Assembly: GCA_949298805.1 (NCBI GenBank)
Contig: CASFXY010000026.1
Location: 1-35,629 of the forward strand
Source: an uncultured bacterium
GTDB taxonomy: Bacteria > Cyanobacteriota > Vampirovibrionia > Gastranaerophilales > Gastranaerophilaceae
DNA length: 35,629 nucleotides
Direction of reading: 5' to 3'
The position numbers and the translations under genes are program-made. Below, piece after piece: positions 8,084-17,168 of this stretch. Below the pieces are notes generated by a model, which saw nothing but the letters and a program-made list of their open reading frames with translations, did not search any database and was not told the DNA's origin. Each line of letters begins with the position of its first letter. Position 1 is the first letter of the stretch.

Positions 8084-9256
8084 ATGAATATAAACGAAAA
8101 CTACTTAAATCTTGAACAAAGCTATTTGTTTTCAACTATTGCGAAAAAAGTCATTGATTTTAGCGCAAAAAACCCCGATAAAAAAATTATAAGACTTGGC
8201 ATAGGCGATGTTACACTCCCGCTTTGTAAAGCAGTAATTGAAGCCTTGCATAAAGCGGTGGATGAAATGGGTGTACAAGAAACCTTTAGAGGCTATGGAC
8301 CCGAACAAGGGTATGAATTTTTGCAGACAGCAATAAAAAAATATTATTTAAAAAGGAATGTTGAACTCAACATAAATGAAATTTTTATATCAGATGGTGC
8401 AAAAAGTGACCTTGGAAATATTTTAGACCTGTTTTCAAAAGAAAATACGGTACTTGTTCCCGATCCGGTTTATCCTGTATATGTTGACACCAACGTAATG
8501 GCAGGAAGAAAGGTTATCTTTTCTAATGCAAATCGCGAAAATGAATTTTTACCCATGCCTGATGCATCACAAAAAGTCGATATTATCTATATTTGCTCGC
8601 CAAACAATCCCACAGGGGCGGTATATAGCAAGGAACAACTCAAAAAATGGGTTGATTATGCAAAATCAATAAAAGCAATTATACTTTTTGATGCAGCCTA
8701 TGAATGTTTTATATCGGACGATAAGCTACCCAAAAGCATTTATGAAATCGAAGGCGCAAAAGAATGTGCAATAGAATTTTGCTCTCTATCAAAAACAGCA
8801 GGATTTACGGGTACAAGATGTGGTTATACTATAGTTCCAGAAAGTCTTGATAAATTAAATAAATTCTGGTTAAGACGCCAAACGACAAAATTTAACGGAG
8901 TACCTTATATTATCCAAAGGGCAGCCGAGGCAGTATTTAGTGAAAGCGGACAAAAAGAAATTAAAGAAAATATACAATACTACAAAGAAAATGCCAAAAT
9001 CATTTCTGAAACACTCGACAAATGCGGCATCTGGTACACAGGCGGAAAACATTCCCCGTATATATGGTTAAAATGCCCTAATGGTATGAGTTCATGGGAA
9101 TTCTTTGACTACATGTTAAACAATATTCAAGTCGTGGGAACTCCCGGCGCAGGGTTTGGCAAAAACGGCGAAGGATTTTTCAGATTAACCTCTTTTGGTT
9201 CAAAAGAAAATACTATTGAAGCAATGGAACGTTTTAAAAAACTATTTAAAATTTAA
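8084..9256 (+). CDS. dapL: LL-diaminopimelate aminotransferase
   Basis: DapL converts tetrahydrodipicolinate and glutamate directly to LL-diaminopimelate and 2-oxoglutarate, feeding lysine and peptidoglycan synthesis. It is typical of cyanobacteria, plants and chlamydiae. The 390-residue protein starts with the [20 protein letters not shown] block and has [36 protein letters not shown], and the PLP Schiff-base lysine in [14 protein letters not shown] (Lys237, with Arg245 for phosphate). Length is normal for the DapL-A type. AAGAGG lies 4 nt before the ATG. The gene is monocistronic with its own promoter and an intrinsic terminator. It supports a Gram-negative, cyanobacteria-related host. Confidence 0.95.
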   Translation: MNINENYLNLEQSYLFSTIAKKVIDFSAKNPDKKIIRLGIGDVTLPLCKAVIEALHKAVDEMGVQETFRGYGPEQGYEFLQTAIKKYYLKRNVELNINEIFISDGAKSDLGNILDLFSKENTVLVPDPVYPVYVDTNVMAGRKVIFSNANRENEFLPMPDASQKVDIIYICSPNNPTGAVYSKEQLKKWVDYAKSIKAIILFDAAYECFISDDKLPKSIYEIEGAKECAIEFCSLSKTAGFTGTRCGYTIVPESLDKLNKFWLRRQTTKFNGVPYIIQRAAEAVFSESGQKEIKENIQYYKENAKIISETLDKCGIWYTGGKHSPYIWLKCPNGMSSWEFFDYMLNNIQVVGTPGAGFGKNGEGFFRLTSFGSKENTIEAMERFKKLFKI

Positions 9257-9260
9257 AACA

Positions 9261-9289
9261 AAAAAGCCCTGATAACTCGGGGCTTTTTT
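9261..9289 (+). terminator. Terminator of dapL
   Basis: AAAAAGCCC pairs with GGGCTTTTT around a 10-nt loop, directly after the dapL stop. The A run on the other arm means it may also act on the converging GT2 transcript. Confidence 0.85.
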
Positions 9290-9325
9290 AATAAAAGCAG
9301 AATTTTACCAAACTAATATTTATTA

Positions 9326-10297
9326 TTAGGATTTCTTACAAAAGCGCATTATTAACTTTTTCAAGCCAAAGACATTGTTTTGATTTTCTTTAAGAGCATT
9401 TTCATTTTCTTTGTAACAAGTGTTTAATACTCTAAGCCCCTGTATTATTTTGTCTTGCACAGTCTGCGAATTGATATTAAGAAATCTTTCCAAAAAATTG
9501 TTTTCAATATTTTTATAAAGCGAATATGATAAGCGCAAAAACTTAGGATACATCTTATCAAAATATAAGTAAAAATCTTTATAAATTGTCGCATTAAATA
9601 AATTTTGTTCAATTTGACTTAGCCCCTGCCAAATACCCTCATCGGTTATTCTATAGACAGTATCATGCCCTTCTGAGTTATATGCAAAGCCTTTATTCAA
9701 ATGGATTAAATTTCTGAAAGTATCTCCTCTGAAAGAAAATTCCCAAGACTGAACAGTAGGATTTAAAATTTTCTCTGGAACACCATCTTTAAAAATCACA
9801 TTCCTATATACGCAAGCCGAAGTTTGAGTAAATGGAAAAACGCCGTTTAAGTATTCTTCAAAAGTTGTTTTTTGTGCTTTGAAATTTGAATATTTTTCAA
9901 TTTTGCCATCAGGTAACATCTGAAGAACATTTGCAATATATATTGTACAATCTTTATTTTTTTCCAGATAATCAAGCGCATTTTGAACAAAATTGTCGCT
10001 CAAGTAGTAATCATCTGCATCAAGCACACAAAAATATGGAGTCTTTGTCAATTCGTATGCTCTTATGATATTTTTATATAACTTGTTGTTTTTCTCCGAA
10101 GTTAACAAAATAATCTTATTAGGATATCTTTCCTGAAATTCTTTAACAATTTCAATTGTCCTGTCGCAAGAACAATCATCCGCCACAATTACCTTATAGT
10201 TATAGGTCGTATTCTGTTTAAAAATTGATTCAAGTGCTTGAACTATATACCTTTCTTTATTATAAGAAGGCATAATAATTGTTAAATCATCGTTCAT
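9326..10297 (-). CDS. Family 2 glycosyltransferase
   Basis: A 323-residue GT-A enzyme: LTIIMPSYNKERYIVQALES (nucleotide-binding start), VIVADDCSCDRT, and the metal-binding motif DADDYY. No transmembrane segment is seen, so it acts at the cytoplasmic membrane face. The second half carries FRGDTFRN, YNSEGHDTVYRITDEGIWQ and a Gln-Phe/Asn helix that are also present in the GT2 at 16104, so the two are paralogues. I chose ATG at 10297, where GGAAAG lies 5 nt upstream and the catalytic domain begins; a longer in-frame version from 10372 would run deep into ugd. It overlaps the end of ugd by 11 nt and closes the operon. The sugar donor cannot be assigned. Confidence 0.88.
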   Translation of the reverse strand: MNDDLTIIMPSYNKERYIVQALESIFKQNTTYNYKVIVADDCSCDRTIEIVKEFQERYPNKIILLTSEKNNKLYKNIIRAYELTKTPYFCVLDADDYYLSDNFVQNALDYLEKNKDCTIYIANVLQMLPDGKIEKYSNFKAQKTTFEEYLNGVFPFTQTSACVYRNVIFKDGVPEKILNPTVQSWEFSFRGDTFRNLIHLNKGFAYNSEGHDTVYRITDEGIWQGLSQIEQNLFNATIYKDFYLYFDKMYPKFLRLSYSLYKNIENNFLERFLNINSQTVQDKIIQGLRVLNTCYKENENALKENQNNVFGLKKLIMRFCKKS

Positions 10298-11633
10298 ATC
10301 GCTTTCCAATCTGATAGTACTCAAAGCCTCTTTTAAACAAAACTTTTTCATCGTATTGGTTTCTGCCGTCAAAAATTATTGGCGACTTCATAAGTGAAAT
10401 CATTTTATCGAAATCAGGCTGTCTAAACTCATTCCATTCAGTTAAGAGCAACATACAATCAGCATTTTTCAATGCATCGTATGCGCTATGGGAATATATA
10501 ATTTTATCTCCGAAATAAAATTTTGCACTCTCCATTGCCTTTGGGTCAAAAGCTTGAATTTTTGCACCCAAAGATAAAAGCCTGTTTATAATGGTAATAG
10601 AAGGTGCCTCGCGCATATCATTTGTTTTGGGTTTAAATGCTAGCCCCCATGCAGCGATTATTTTATTATTTAACTGTGAATTAAATCTTTTTATGATTTT
10701 TTGTACAAAAATTTCTCTTTGATTTTTGTTTGTTTCGTCAACACAACGAATAATATTCATCTGGCAACCATAATCATCACCTGTCTTTATTAATGCCTTT
10801 ACATCCTTAGGAAAGCAGCTTCCGCCATATCCTAACCCTGGGAATAAAAATTTACTTCCGATTCTGGAATCGCTGGACATACCAAGACGAACCATTTGGG
10901 CATCAGCGCCGACTTGTTCGCACAAGTTTGCAATTTCGTTCATAAAAGATATTCTTGTCGCAAGAAAGGAATTTGAGGCATACTTTGTCATCTCTGCAGA
11001 TTTAACATCCATGACAATTATTCTATTGCCTGTCCTAAAAAACGGCGCATAAATATCTTGCATAATTTGCGTTGCCCTGTCAGAATTAGAACCTATTATA
11101 ATTCTGTCAGGATGTAAAAAATCCTCTACAGCGTTTCCTTGTTTTAAAAATTCAGGGTTAGAAACTACATCAAAAGGATGTGCAGTTATATCCTTTATTA
11201 TTTTTGTAATTTTTTCTGCGCTACCAACAGGGACGGTGGATTTGTTAACAATTACTTTGTATTCATTCATAGATTTTGCAATAGATTTCGCAACTTCAAA
11301 AACGTATTGCAAATCCGCAGAACCGTCTTCACCTTGTGGTGTGCCCACAGCAATAAAGCATACATTTGATTTTTTAATGGCAAAATCTAAATCATTAGTA
11401 AAAAATAATCTTCCTTCTTCGACATTTGATTTTACAAGCTCACCCAGTCTTGGCTCGTATATAGGTATAATGCCGTTTTTTAATTGTTGAATCTTGTCAA
11501 GATTATTATCAACGCATATAACTTCGTTTCCCATATCTGCAAGACAAGAGCCGGCAACCAGTCCAACATAGCCTGTACCGATAACCGCTATTTTTTTTTG
11601 CTCACATCCCTCAAGTCCAAAATATGCACACAT
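10287..11633 (-). CDS. ugd: UDP-glucose 6-dehydrogenase
   Basis: This enzyme oxidises UDP-glucose to UDP-glucuronate with two NAD+, supplying an acidic sugar for surface polysaccharide. The 448-residue protein has the Rossmann motif GTGYVG (19-24), VGTPQGEDGSADL, NPEFLKQGNAVEDF, and the catalytic Cys273 in GYGGSCFPKDV. The C-terminal NAD/UDP-sugar domain is complete (AFKPKTNDMREAPS). The N-terminus is about 12 residues longer than usual before KKIAVIG; no better in-frame start is present, and no clear Shine-Dalgarno precedes the ATG. Related UDP-ManNAc or UDP-GlcNAc dehydrogenases share the fold, but the NEFLKQG and FLFPG blocks favour UDP-glucose. An extended -10 promoter lies about 45 nt upstream, so it may be expressed separately from the upstream acyltransferase. 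Confidence 0.93.
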   Translation of the reverse strand: MCAYFGLEGCEQKKIAVIGTGYVGLVAGSCLADMGNEVICVDNNLDKIQQLKNGIIPIYEPRLGELVKSNVEEGRLFFTNDLDFAIKKSNVCFIAVGTPQGEDGSADLQYVFEVAKSIAKSMNEYKVIVNKSTVPVGSAEKITKIIKDITAHPFDVVSNPEFLKQGNAVEDFLHPDRIIIGSNSDRATQIMQDIYAPFFRTGNRIIVMDVKSAEMTKYASNSFLATRISFMNEIANLCEQVGADAQMVRLGMSSDSRIGSKFLFPGLGYGGSCFPKDVKALIKTGDDYGCQMNIIRCVDETNKNQREIFVQKIIKRFNSQLNNKIIAAWGLAFKPKTNDMREAPSITIINRLLSLGAKIQAFDPKAMESAKFYFGDKIIYSHSAYDALKNADCMLLLTEWNEFRQPDFDKMISLMKSPIIFDGRNQYDEKVLFKRGFEYYQIGKRYER

Positions 11634-11675
11634 TTTACAAATAAACCCGCTTGCTATCCCATGCTTAATGTTAGT

Positions 11676-11684
11676 ATTATATCA
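11676..11684 (-). promoter_or_regulatory. Extended -10 promoter for ugd and the GT2
   Basis: On the minus strand the sequence reads TGATATAAT, a perfect TG-N-TATAAT extended -10 box. The -35 position is poor, which is normal for extended -10 promoters. It lies about 45 nt before the ugd ATG. Confidence 0.6.
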
Positions 11685-11718
11685 CAAAGGCAAATTTTTG
11701 TATTTAAAAACAAACTGC

Positions 11719-11739
11719 AAAAGCTTGCTTTATTCAAGC
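11719..11739 (-). terminator. Weak hairpin terminator after the acyltransferase
   Basis: On the minus strand GCTTG and CAAGC pair around a 7-nt loop and are followed by TTTT. The 5-bp stem is short, so termination is probably partial. Confidence 0.4.
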
Positions 11740-11789
11740 ATCCTTGTAATATCGAATTTTAAGACAAACTGACAAATTGCCCTTTGATA

Positions 11790-12482
11790 TCAAACATCCT
11801 GCATTTGTTTTGTATATTCAAATATAGTTCTTTTATCATGTCTGACATTTCTCTTTATGACTTTTGCCGGATTTCCCGCAATTATTGTATAAGGCTCACT
11901 AAATTGCTTTGTAACTACAGAACCGCTGCCCACAATAGTATCATGCGCAAGTTGTACATTTTTGTTTATTATACTTCTTAATCCAATCCAAGAATTATCG
12001 CCAATTATACAATCGCATTTTTGCTGATTGATTATTTCATTTGTATCATTATCTAAAATGGTATGTCCATCAGATGTTCTGATAACAATTTCGTATGAAA
12101 ATCTGCAATTATTTCCGATATAGCATTTACTGCCATTTCCTAAAACAATTTTTGTCCCATTCATTCCCGTATTTTTACCAATAGACAACTCACTAAATTC
12201 ACCATCCAAATAACGTACATCTATATCCAGCCCCGAAGCACCTTGTGAATCATCCAAAAAGCATTTACAATTTTTGGATTTTTTAGAAAAACCGATTATT
12301 ATATTTCTTGCTATAAGATTTTTATGTATCCTTATAACATTACTTTTGCAAAAACAAAATAATTTTATGTTTTCAGGCAGCTCATGCTCATATTTCAGCT
12401 CTTTTTCGCCATTTTCATCAAATATATATACACTTGCCCCAAGTTCTTTGTGTTTCTGTCTTAATTTCTTAAAAAACTTCAT
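11790..12482 (-). CDS. Left-handed beta-helix (hexapeptide) acyltransferase
   Basis: A 230-residue protein of the LbetaH acyltransferase superfamily, which usually moves acetyl from acetyl-CoA to a sugar hydroxyl or amine. Hexapeptide turns run from about residue 95 (LSIGKNTGMNG, CYIGNNCRF, CIIGDNSWIG, DTIVGSGSVVT) to the closing AGNPAKVIKRNV. The likely catalytic His is in RTSDGHTI. Its N-terminal 90 residues are less typical and may form an extra beta or capping domain. It starts inside the stop codon of the fusion gene (ATGA, 4-nt overlap), so the two are translationally coupled. A paralogue with the same plan is at 19293. The acceptor sugar is unknown. Confidence 0.88.
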   Translation of the reverse strand: MKFFKKLRQKHKELGASVYIFDENGEKELKYEHELPENIKLFCFCKSNVIRIHKNLIARNIIIGFSKKSKNCKCFLDDSQGASGLDIDVRYLDGEFSELSIGKNTGMNGTKIVLGNGSKCYIGNNCRFSYEIVIRTSDGHTILDNDTNEIINQQKCDCIIGDNSWIGLRSIINKNVQLAHDTIVGSGSVVTKQFSEPYTIIAGNPAKVIKRNVRHDKRTIFEYTKQMQDV

Positions 12483-14620
12483 ATCTCCCTACTCTTTTTT
12501 GCCGGTCTTTTCATGCTTAACTTTATACCTAACACATTAAACTTGTAATGTGTTTTATACATTGTTTTTTTATTGGTAGGAGGCAAGTCTAAGGCAGATT
12601 TTAACCAGTTATAGCTATAATTTTTAAACTCTAAAATTTTAGCGTTAATTTCATCCCAATTAATATCTCTAAAAGCTAATTCCCCGGTAATTTCATCAAC
12701 AGAATTAACTATGCACTCTTGGTTTATTGAGAATTTATTAAACAAAGACAGTATTCTTTCATTATCATCATGTGGTTTTTTTATATAAACAAAAGGCTTG
12801 TTATACAACAGCGCAAAACAAATGCCATGAAAAGAAGCTGTAATAACGCATTTTGAATGTTTTAGTAAATTTAACCACTGACCAAATGTTCTTGTTTTAC
12901 CATAAGTATCCTTAAAAAGATTATATACGGGCAATCCTAATTTTATATCATAAGGATTCAACTTCCAGAAAGTATAATAAACCGCATAGTCGCCCTTAGG
13001 AATATCTGAATACTCACTGTCAATTATTTCCTGATAATCTTCTTGATTTAACAATAATGTAGGGTCAATAACATGTTGAGCTTCTACATTTGCGTATTTT
13101 TTACAAATATCAATTGCGCTTTTTTCTCTGACAGAAACCTTGTCAAACCTTTGCATACATTGTTTCTTATAAGAATCATTCTTAGGCATACAATTACTTA
13201 GAAAAGATGCTGCATAGGCAATCAACTTGTTGTTACCCGTGCACCAATCGGCAAAATAGACATAATCTCTTGTTTGTTTCCAGATGACATCAGATCCAAA
13301 GACAAAAGTTTTAAAATAACTGTTCAACTTAAATAAATTATTTTTATCGGTATAAAATCCATATAACGTAAGAAACTTTTCTCTAAATTTCCAAGTGGCA
13401 CCTTGGGGGTCAAATTCCATTGTGATTGGATTTTTGTAATAATTTATTGTATATGGTTTATACCCCATTGTTTTTATAACTTTTTCCATTGCATACGCCA
13501 AAAGCAATGCCCCGTAATTATCTCTGGGATAATTAAAATTCAACAATGCGACTTTTTTATCGGAAATAATATCTTCAAAATCACAATCACTCTTAAGTTT
13601 ATTAAAAAAATCTTCTCTGTCCGGATGGGGTAATGGAATATTATCGTTAATTTTATTTAACGGAGAATTTTTAGGCGAATTAATATCAAACGGCTGAATA
13701 TAATCCCATTTAATTTTTTCAAATATTTTACGTGATTTATCGGAATTTAAAATCAAAAGAGAAATGCCGTCTTTGCGCATTTTCTTTGCCCATTTTGCCC
13801 ATATATCGCCAATTATAAAATCAGCATTTCTTATTCTACCCATAAAAGGACAGTTCATACAAGATGAACGTTTTGTTTTACCTAATAAATAGTGCATAAT
13901 GTATTCATTATCACCATAAACCGATTCAACACTTTTTGTTCCGTCATCAAAATAAAGGAATATTTTGTTCTTTGAATTTTGCACCTTACAATCAACAAGT
14001 TTTTTGCCATATTTTTTATTTGCAAAATCTACATATTTTTTCCAAAATTTAGGACTACCTCCGGCATGGCACAATATTTCTACAGTACATAAATTATCAA
14101 AATCACTGCCCAAAAAAGCGTAAAGACCCGCTATCTGACATGGTGTACCTGAATATAAAACCTTTTCGCCTGCTTTTAAAAGTTGTAAAGTCTTTTTATA
14201 AGAGTTACCCGTACCACCCTGAACATATTTGGAACACTTCATTTTTTCCAAATCATTATTATCGTTTGTAACTATCGTTTCAGGAATAAAGTGCTCATTC
14301 CAAACCGTACCCGCAATGTATCCTCCCGAATTCAACCAATACGAGGCAAGCTCGGCAAATGCACCGCCCGATGCACAACCTTGAGAATATTTTGATTTTA
14401 CGGCATAGGCAAGCTCTATTGGCTTTAAACCATCTCTTTTTGATTTATAAACAGGACAACTTTTAACACATAAACCACAATTGGTGCACTTAGCATAATC
14501 AACTCTCGGAACAAGAAAACCTTGTTCATCTTCAACCATAGTAATTGCATTTGAAGGACAAACCGAAAAGCACGCAGCACATCCAAAACACAAATCTTTT
14601 TGAATTTTACCCTCTATCAT
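12479..14620 (-). CDS. Ferredoxin/FrhB-like/polysaccharide pyruvyl transferase fusion
   Basis: A 713-residue three-part protein. Residues 1-60 carry two 4Fe-4S clusters (Cys11/14/17/21 and Cys45/48/51/55). Residues about 70-345 resemble the beta subunit of coenzyme F420 hydrogenase/dehydrogenase (ASGGAFAELASYWL, YSGTPCQIAGLYAFLG, CHAGGSPKFW, CPFMGRIRNADFIIGDIW). From about 355 the protein changes to a polysaccharide pyruvyl transferase: LLNFNYPRDNYGALLLAYAM, GSDVIWKQ, VSVREKSAIDICKKY, VIDPTLLL and ITASFHGICFALLYNKPFVYI. Pyruvyl transferases make ketal-linked pyruvate from PEP on surface glycans; FrhB-like proteins are flavin/Fe-S oxidoreductases often found beside them in polysaccharide loci. 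This locus joins them in one chain. It is the first gene of the minus operon. AAGG lies about 7 nt before the ATG. Confidence 0.88.
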   Translation of the reverse strand: MIEGKIQKDLCFGCAACFSVCPSNAITMVEDEQGFLVPRVDYAKCTNCGLCVKSCPVYKSKRDGLKPIELAYAVKSKYSQGCASGGAFAELASYWLNSGGYIAGTVWNEHFIPETIVTNDNNDLEKMKCSKYVQGGTGNSYKKTLQLLKAGEKVLYSGTPCQIAGLYAFLGSDFDNLCTVEILCHAGGSPKFWKKYVDFANKKYGKKLVDCKVQNSKNKIFLYFDDGTKSVESVYGDNEYIMHYLLGKTKRSSCMNCPFMGRIRNADFIIGDIWAKWAKKMRKDGISLLILNSDKSRKIFEKIKWDYIQPFDINSPKNSPLNKINDNIPLPHPDREDFFNKLKSDCDFEDIISDKKVALLNFNYPRDNYGALLLAYAMEKVIKTMGYKPYTINYYKNPITMEFDPQGATWKFREKFLTLYGFYTDKNNLFKLNSYFKTFVFGSDVIWKQTRDYVYFADWCTGNNKLIAYAASFLSNCMPKNDSYKKQCMQRFDKVSVREKSAIDICKKYANVEAQHVIDPTLLLNQEDYQEIIDSEYSDIPKGDYAVYYTFWKLNPYDIKLGLPVYNLFKDTYGKTRTFGQWLNLLKHSKCVITASFHGICFALLYNKPFVYIKKPHDDNERILSLFNKFSINQECIVNSVDEITGELAFRDINWDEINAKILEFKNYSYNWLKSALDLPPTNKKTMYKTHYKFNVLGIKLSMKRPAKKSREI

Positions 14621-14783
14621 AATAAAACCTTTTCCACATTATTTATATGATAATAAAAAAATACAAAAAAATGAATATGTGTTAATTAAACATTATGATA
14701 TAAAAATGATATTTATTTTTCCCATAAAACCTTTATTTTGCAAGTATATAAATTATTATTCCTCCGTAATTTGTAAATATTTT

Positions 14784-14830
14784 GTCACAATTGATAAAAA
14801 ATTGTAACTTTTATTTCGAACAAATACTTT
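14784..14830 (+). promoter_or_regulatory. Candidate promoter with an overlapping inverted repeat
   Basis: TTGTAA (14802-14807) and TACTTT (14825-14830) are spaced by 17 nt upstream of the 14873 gene. An imperfect inverted repeat, GTCACAATT and AATTGTAAC (14784-14792 and 14800-14808, 8 of 9 pairs), covers the -35 box and could be an operator or just a hairpin. The rest of the 252-nt divergent gap is plain AT-rich sequence. Confidence 0.35.
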
Positions 14831-14872
14831 ATAAAAAGTAAGAGAGATTTTTTAAACGGAGGATTAAAGAGA

Positions 14873-15898
14873 ATGACTTACTTAAACGCACTGGATTATT
14901 CGTATCAAATTAACAATGGGCAAACTTACCAAACACAACCTGTGGTTGATGATACAATTGACTCGATATACACTAATGCAAACAGCAACCAAGTGGTGGG
15001 CGACGATTACGCAGTATCGGCAAGCGGAGAAACTTGTACAGACGGAAAAGATGATGGAAAAATAGGTTTCTTTGATGCAGTTAAAAATATTTTCAAGGGC
15101 GCAGCCAAAACCGTAGTTAATGGAGTTAAGGGTATGTTTACCGACTCTGAAGGTAACTTTTCACTTGGAAAAACACTTTTAAGCGTTGGTGCTGCAGCAC
15201 TATGTATAACATTCCCCGCAGTCGGATTAGCTGCTTGTGCAATTGGCGGTGTTATGGGTGCAGTACAAGTAGGCAAAGGCGTATATAACGCAGCAACAGC
15301 AGAAACCGATGCGGAAGCAAAAGAAGCTTGGCAAAATATAGGTGGTGGCACCATAACGGTCGCAGGCTCGGTAGTTGGCGCAAAAGCAAGCATAGGCGCA
15401 ATTAAAGCAACTTCAACAGCAGGCGGAAATGTTAGCGCATTAAGTCAGCTGGACGACAGTGCAACATTGGCACAAAAAGCAGTTGCACTAGGTAAGGATG
15501 CAGTTTCATCTACAAAAAACAGAACAACACAAATAACAGATACATTAAGTGCACACACACCATTTAGAACAAATAGTCGTGTAGTAACAGATTCATCAAC
15601 GCCCAGCACAGTAAAAGCGACAACAGCAGCAAATACAAGCACTGCAGCAAGCACATCAAGCAGACCCGTAAGAATAAATAGTACTATAGCACCACAAACT
15701 TCAACAACAGCAGCAAATACAAGCACTGCAGCAAGCACATCAAGCAGACCCGTAAGAATAAATAGTACTATAGCACCACAAACTTCAACACCCGGGACTA
15801 TCGCAGCTGAAACAACCTCAAAAACACCTGTTGGAACAAGCACAAGCGCTTGGAGAAATATATTTGGAACCGAAGGAAACAGGGTTATTTCGCAATAA
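14873..15898 (+). CDS. Predicted membrane-associated protein with Ala/Gly hairpin and Thr/Ser-rich tail
   Basis: This 341-residue protein is not assigned to a family. Residues 1-60 are polar. Around 65-95 there is a helical segment (IGFFDAVKNIFKGAAKTVVN). Residues about 105-150 hold a hydrophobic Ala/Gly/Val hairpin (GAAALCITFPAVGLAACAIG), and a second Gly/Ala-rich hydrophobic stretch is near 170-195 (GGGTITVAGSVVGAKASIGA); both could sit in a membrane. The last 130 residues are Thr/Ser/Ala-rich and include a duplicated 28-residue unit. GGAGG lies 10 nt before the ATG, a long spacing. There is no N-terminal signal peptide. It is monocistronic with its own terminator, between two polysaccharide operons. 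The shape is reminiscent of secreted or surface proteins exported without a Sec signal, but no function can be given. Confidence 0.75.
   Translation: MTYLNALDYSYQINNGQTYQTQPVVDDTIDSIYTNANSNQVVGDDYAVSASGETCTDGKDDGKIGFFDAVKNIFKGAAKTVVNGVKGMFTDSEGNFSLGKTLLSVGAAALCITFPAVGLAACAIGGVMGAVQVGKGVYNAATAETDAEAKEAWQNIGGGTITVAGSVVGAKASIGAIKATSTAGGNVSALSQLDDSATLAQKAVALGKDAVSSTKNRTTQITDTLSAHTPFRTNSRVVTDSSTPSTVKATTAANTSTAASTSSRPVRINSTIAPQTSTTAANTSTAASTSSRPVRINSTIAPQTSTPGTIAAETTSKTPVGTSTSAWRNIFGTEGNRVISQ
15620..15790 (+). repeat. 84-bp tandem duplication inside the gene
   Basis: A perfect period of 84 nt (28 codons) runs from 15620 to 15790, two full copies. The absence of silent differences between the copies indicates a very recent duplication or active conversion. 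Confidence 0.92.
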
Positions 15899-15926
15899 AC
15901 TAAATTTTAAGGTTAAATATAACGGC

Positions 15927-15958
15927 AAAAGAGGAGGTTTTAATACCCCTCTTTTGTA
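15927..15958 (+). terminator. Terminator of the 14873 gene
   Basis: AAAAGAGG pairs with CCTCTTTT around a 13-nt loop, about 30 nt past the stop codon, and is followed by more T-rich sequence. Confidence 0.75.
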
Positions 15959-16059
15959 TTTTTGTATAAATAAAAATTAGCATAATTTAATTAATTACCA
16001 TAAAATTATAGTATAAAATGTAAGTATATGTATGAAAGAGAAAGTCAAGCGTACACTGA

Positions 16060-16088
16060 TTGACATAGAATATTTTATATACTATACT
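16060..16088 (+). promoter_or_regulatory. Near-consensus sigma-70 promoter of the plus-strand glycan operon
   Basis: A perfect TTGACA (16060-16065), a 17-nt spacer and TATACT (16083-16088, five of six). Transcription should start near 16095, only about 9 nt before the first ATG. Confidence 0.8.
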
Positions 16089-16103
16089 TAGTGTAATCTA
16101 ACA

Positions 16104-17168
16104 ATGGGAAGTTTACATGGTGGTTTAGTGGGAATTTTAAAGAGCATTAGAAAGAAAGTTTTTAAAAACAAAGTATTTAAGTACTTAAGCAATATTGTAT
16201 ATAAAAAAATTTTGCAAATTCAATATGAACAAAAATATGCAAATATAGCTCAAAGACTTGAAAATAATAAGGAGTTATATCAAAAATATTTAATTCCGGA
16301 CGAGCCTATTTTTACTTTTTGTATGCCTACATATAATGGGCAGAAGTACATTGCAAGAGCATTAGAGTCTATTTTAATGCAAGAAACATCATACAAATAT
16401 AAAATTTGGGTTATAGATGATTGCTCTAATGATAATACGATAAATATTGTAAGAGAATATGACAAAAAGTATCCGGGGGTTTTTGAAATTTTTGTCAATC
16501 CTGTTAATGAAAAAGGGTTGACCGTTGCACCTCGCATTTATAATAACGTAAAAACAAAGTATTGGATGAATTTTGACCAAGATGATTATTGGCTTTCAAA
16601 AGATAAATTGGAACGCAGTATAAACTATTTTGAAAATCATCCCGAGTGCACAATTGTTTCCTCGAATTTATTGATTAAGTCTTCAAATAAACTAACTCCT
16701 TCTTATTGTGGAGAAAAAGATAACTTTACTTTTGACTTTTTTGATTACCCAATACCCTTAAGTATTTTAATGCAAACGAGTTCTACAATGTATCGCAATG
16801 TATTTAATGAGGAAAATCTTGCTCATATAAACAGTTATGTTAACACGGATAAAAAACATTGTATCTTGGGTGACACCTTTAGAAATGCTTTTGCGTTGAG
16901 TTATGGCAACGGTTATTATGAGAATTCGGTCGATTCCGTTTATAATTTGACTGAAAATGGTGCTTGGTCAAAATTAAATGCAGGGCAACAAGAATTTTAT
17001 AATTTACAGTACTTTTATGACAGCATAGAATTTTTTAAAGAAGAACGGTTTAAAATTAAAATGAAAGAGGTGGCAAAGTTCTATTTAAAAAATACTCAAA
17101 AACACGTCAAAATGTTAAATAAAAATGAACTTGACGAATTTGAAGCAATAAAAAAAGGCTTGTCATAA
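16104..17168 (+). CDS. Family 2 glycosyltransferase with basic N-terminal extension
   Basis: A 354-residue GT-A enzyme. Residues 1-70 are a Lys-rich helical extension that may bind the membrane face; the catalytic domain begins at FTFCMPTYNGQKYIARALES, then WVIDDCSNDNT and the metal motif DQDDYW. The C-terminal part shares GDTFRN, YENSVDSVYNLTENGAW and a following Gln/Asn helix with the GT2 at 9326, so they are paralogues. The ATG at 16104 has no Shine-Dalgarno and would be almost leaderless; an in-frame GTG at 16128 has GGTGG a few bases upstream and is a credible alternative start. It heads a four-gene unit, and its stop overlaps the next start by 1 nt (TAATG). Confidence 0.87.
   Translation: MGSLHGGLVGILKSIRKKVFKNKVFKYLSNIVYKKILQIQYEQKYANIAQRLENNKELYQKYLIPDEPIFTFCMPTYNGQKYIARALESILMQETSYKYKIWVIDDCSNDNTINIVREYDKKYPGVFEIFVNPVNEKGLTVAPRIYNNVKTKYWMNFDQDDYWLSKDKLERSINYFENHPECTIVSSNLLIKSSNKLTPSYCGEKDNFTFDFFDYPIPLSILMQTSSTMYRNVFNEENLAHINSYVNTDKKHCILGDTFRNAFALSYGNGYYENSVDSVYNLTENGAWSKLNAGQQEFYNLQYFYDSIEFFKEERFKIKMKEVAKFYLKNTQKHVKMLNKNELDEFEAIKKGLS

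Noticed and set aside
10298-10372. Longer N-terminus for the GT2 gene
   Set aside because: The extra codons overlap ugd in another frame, lie before the conserved domain start and lack a ribosome site, while the ATG at 10297 has one.
15007-15393. Long antisense frames inside the 14873 gene
   Set aside because: They are shadows produced by its Ala/Thr/Gly-rich, repetitive codons. The sense frame has a ribosome site, promoter and terminator.
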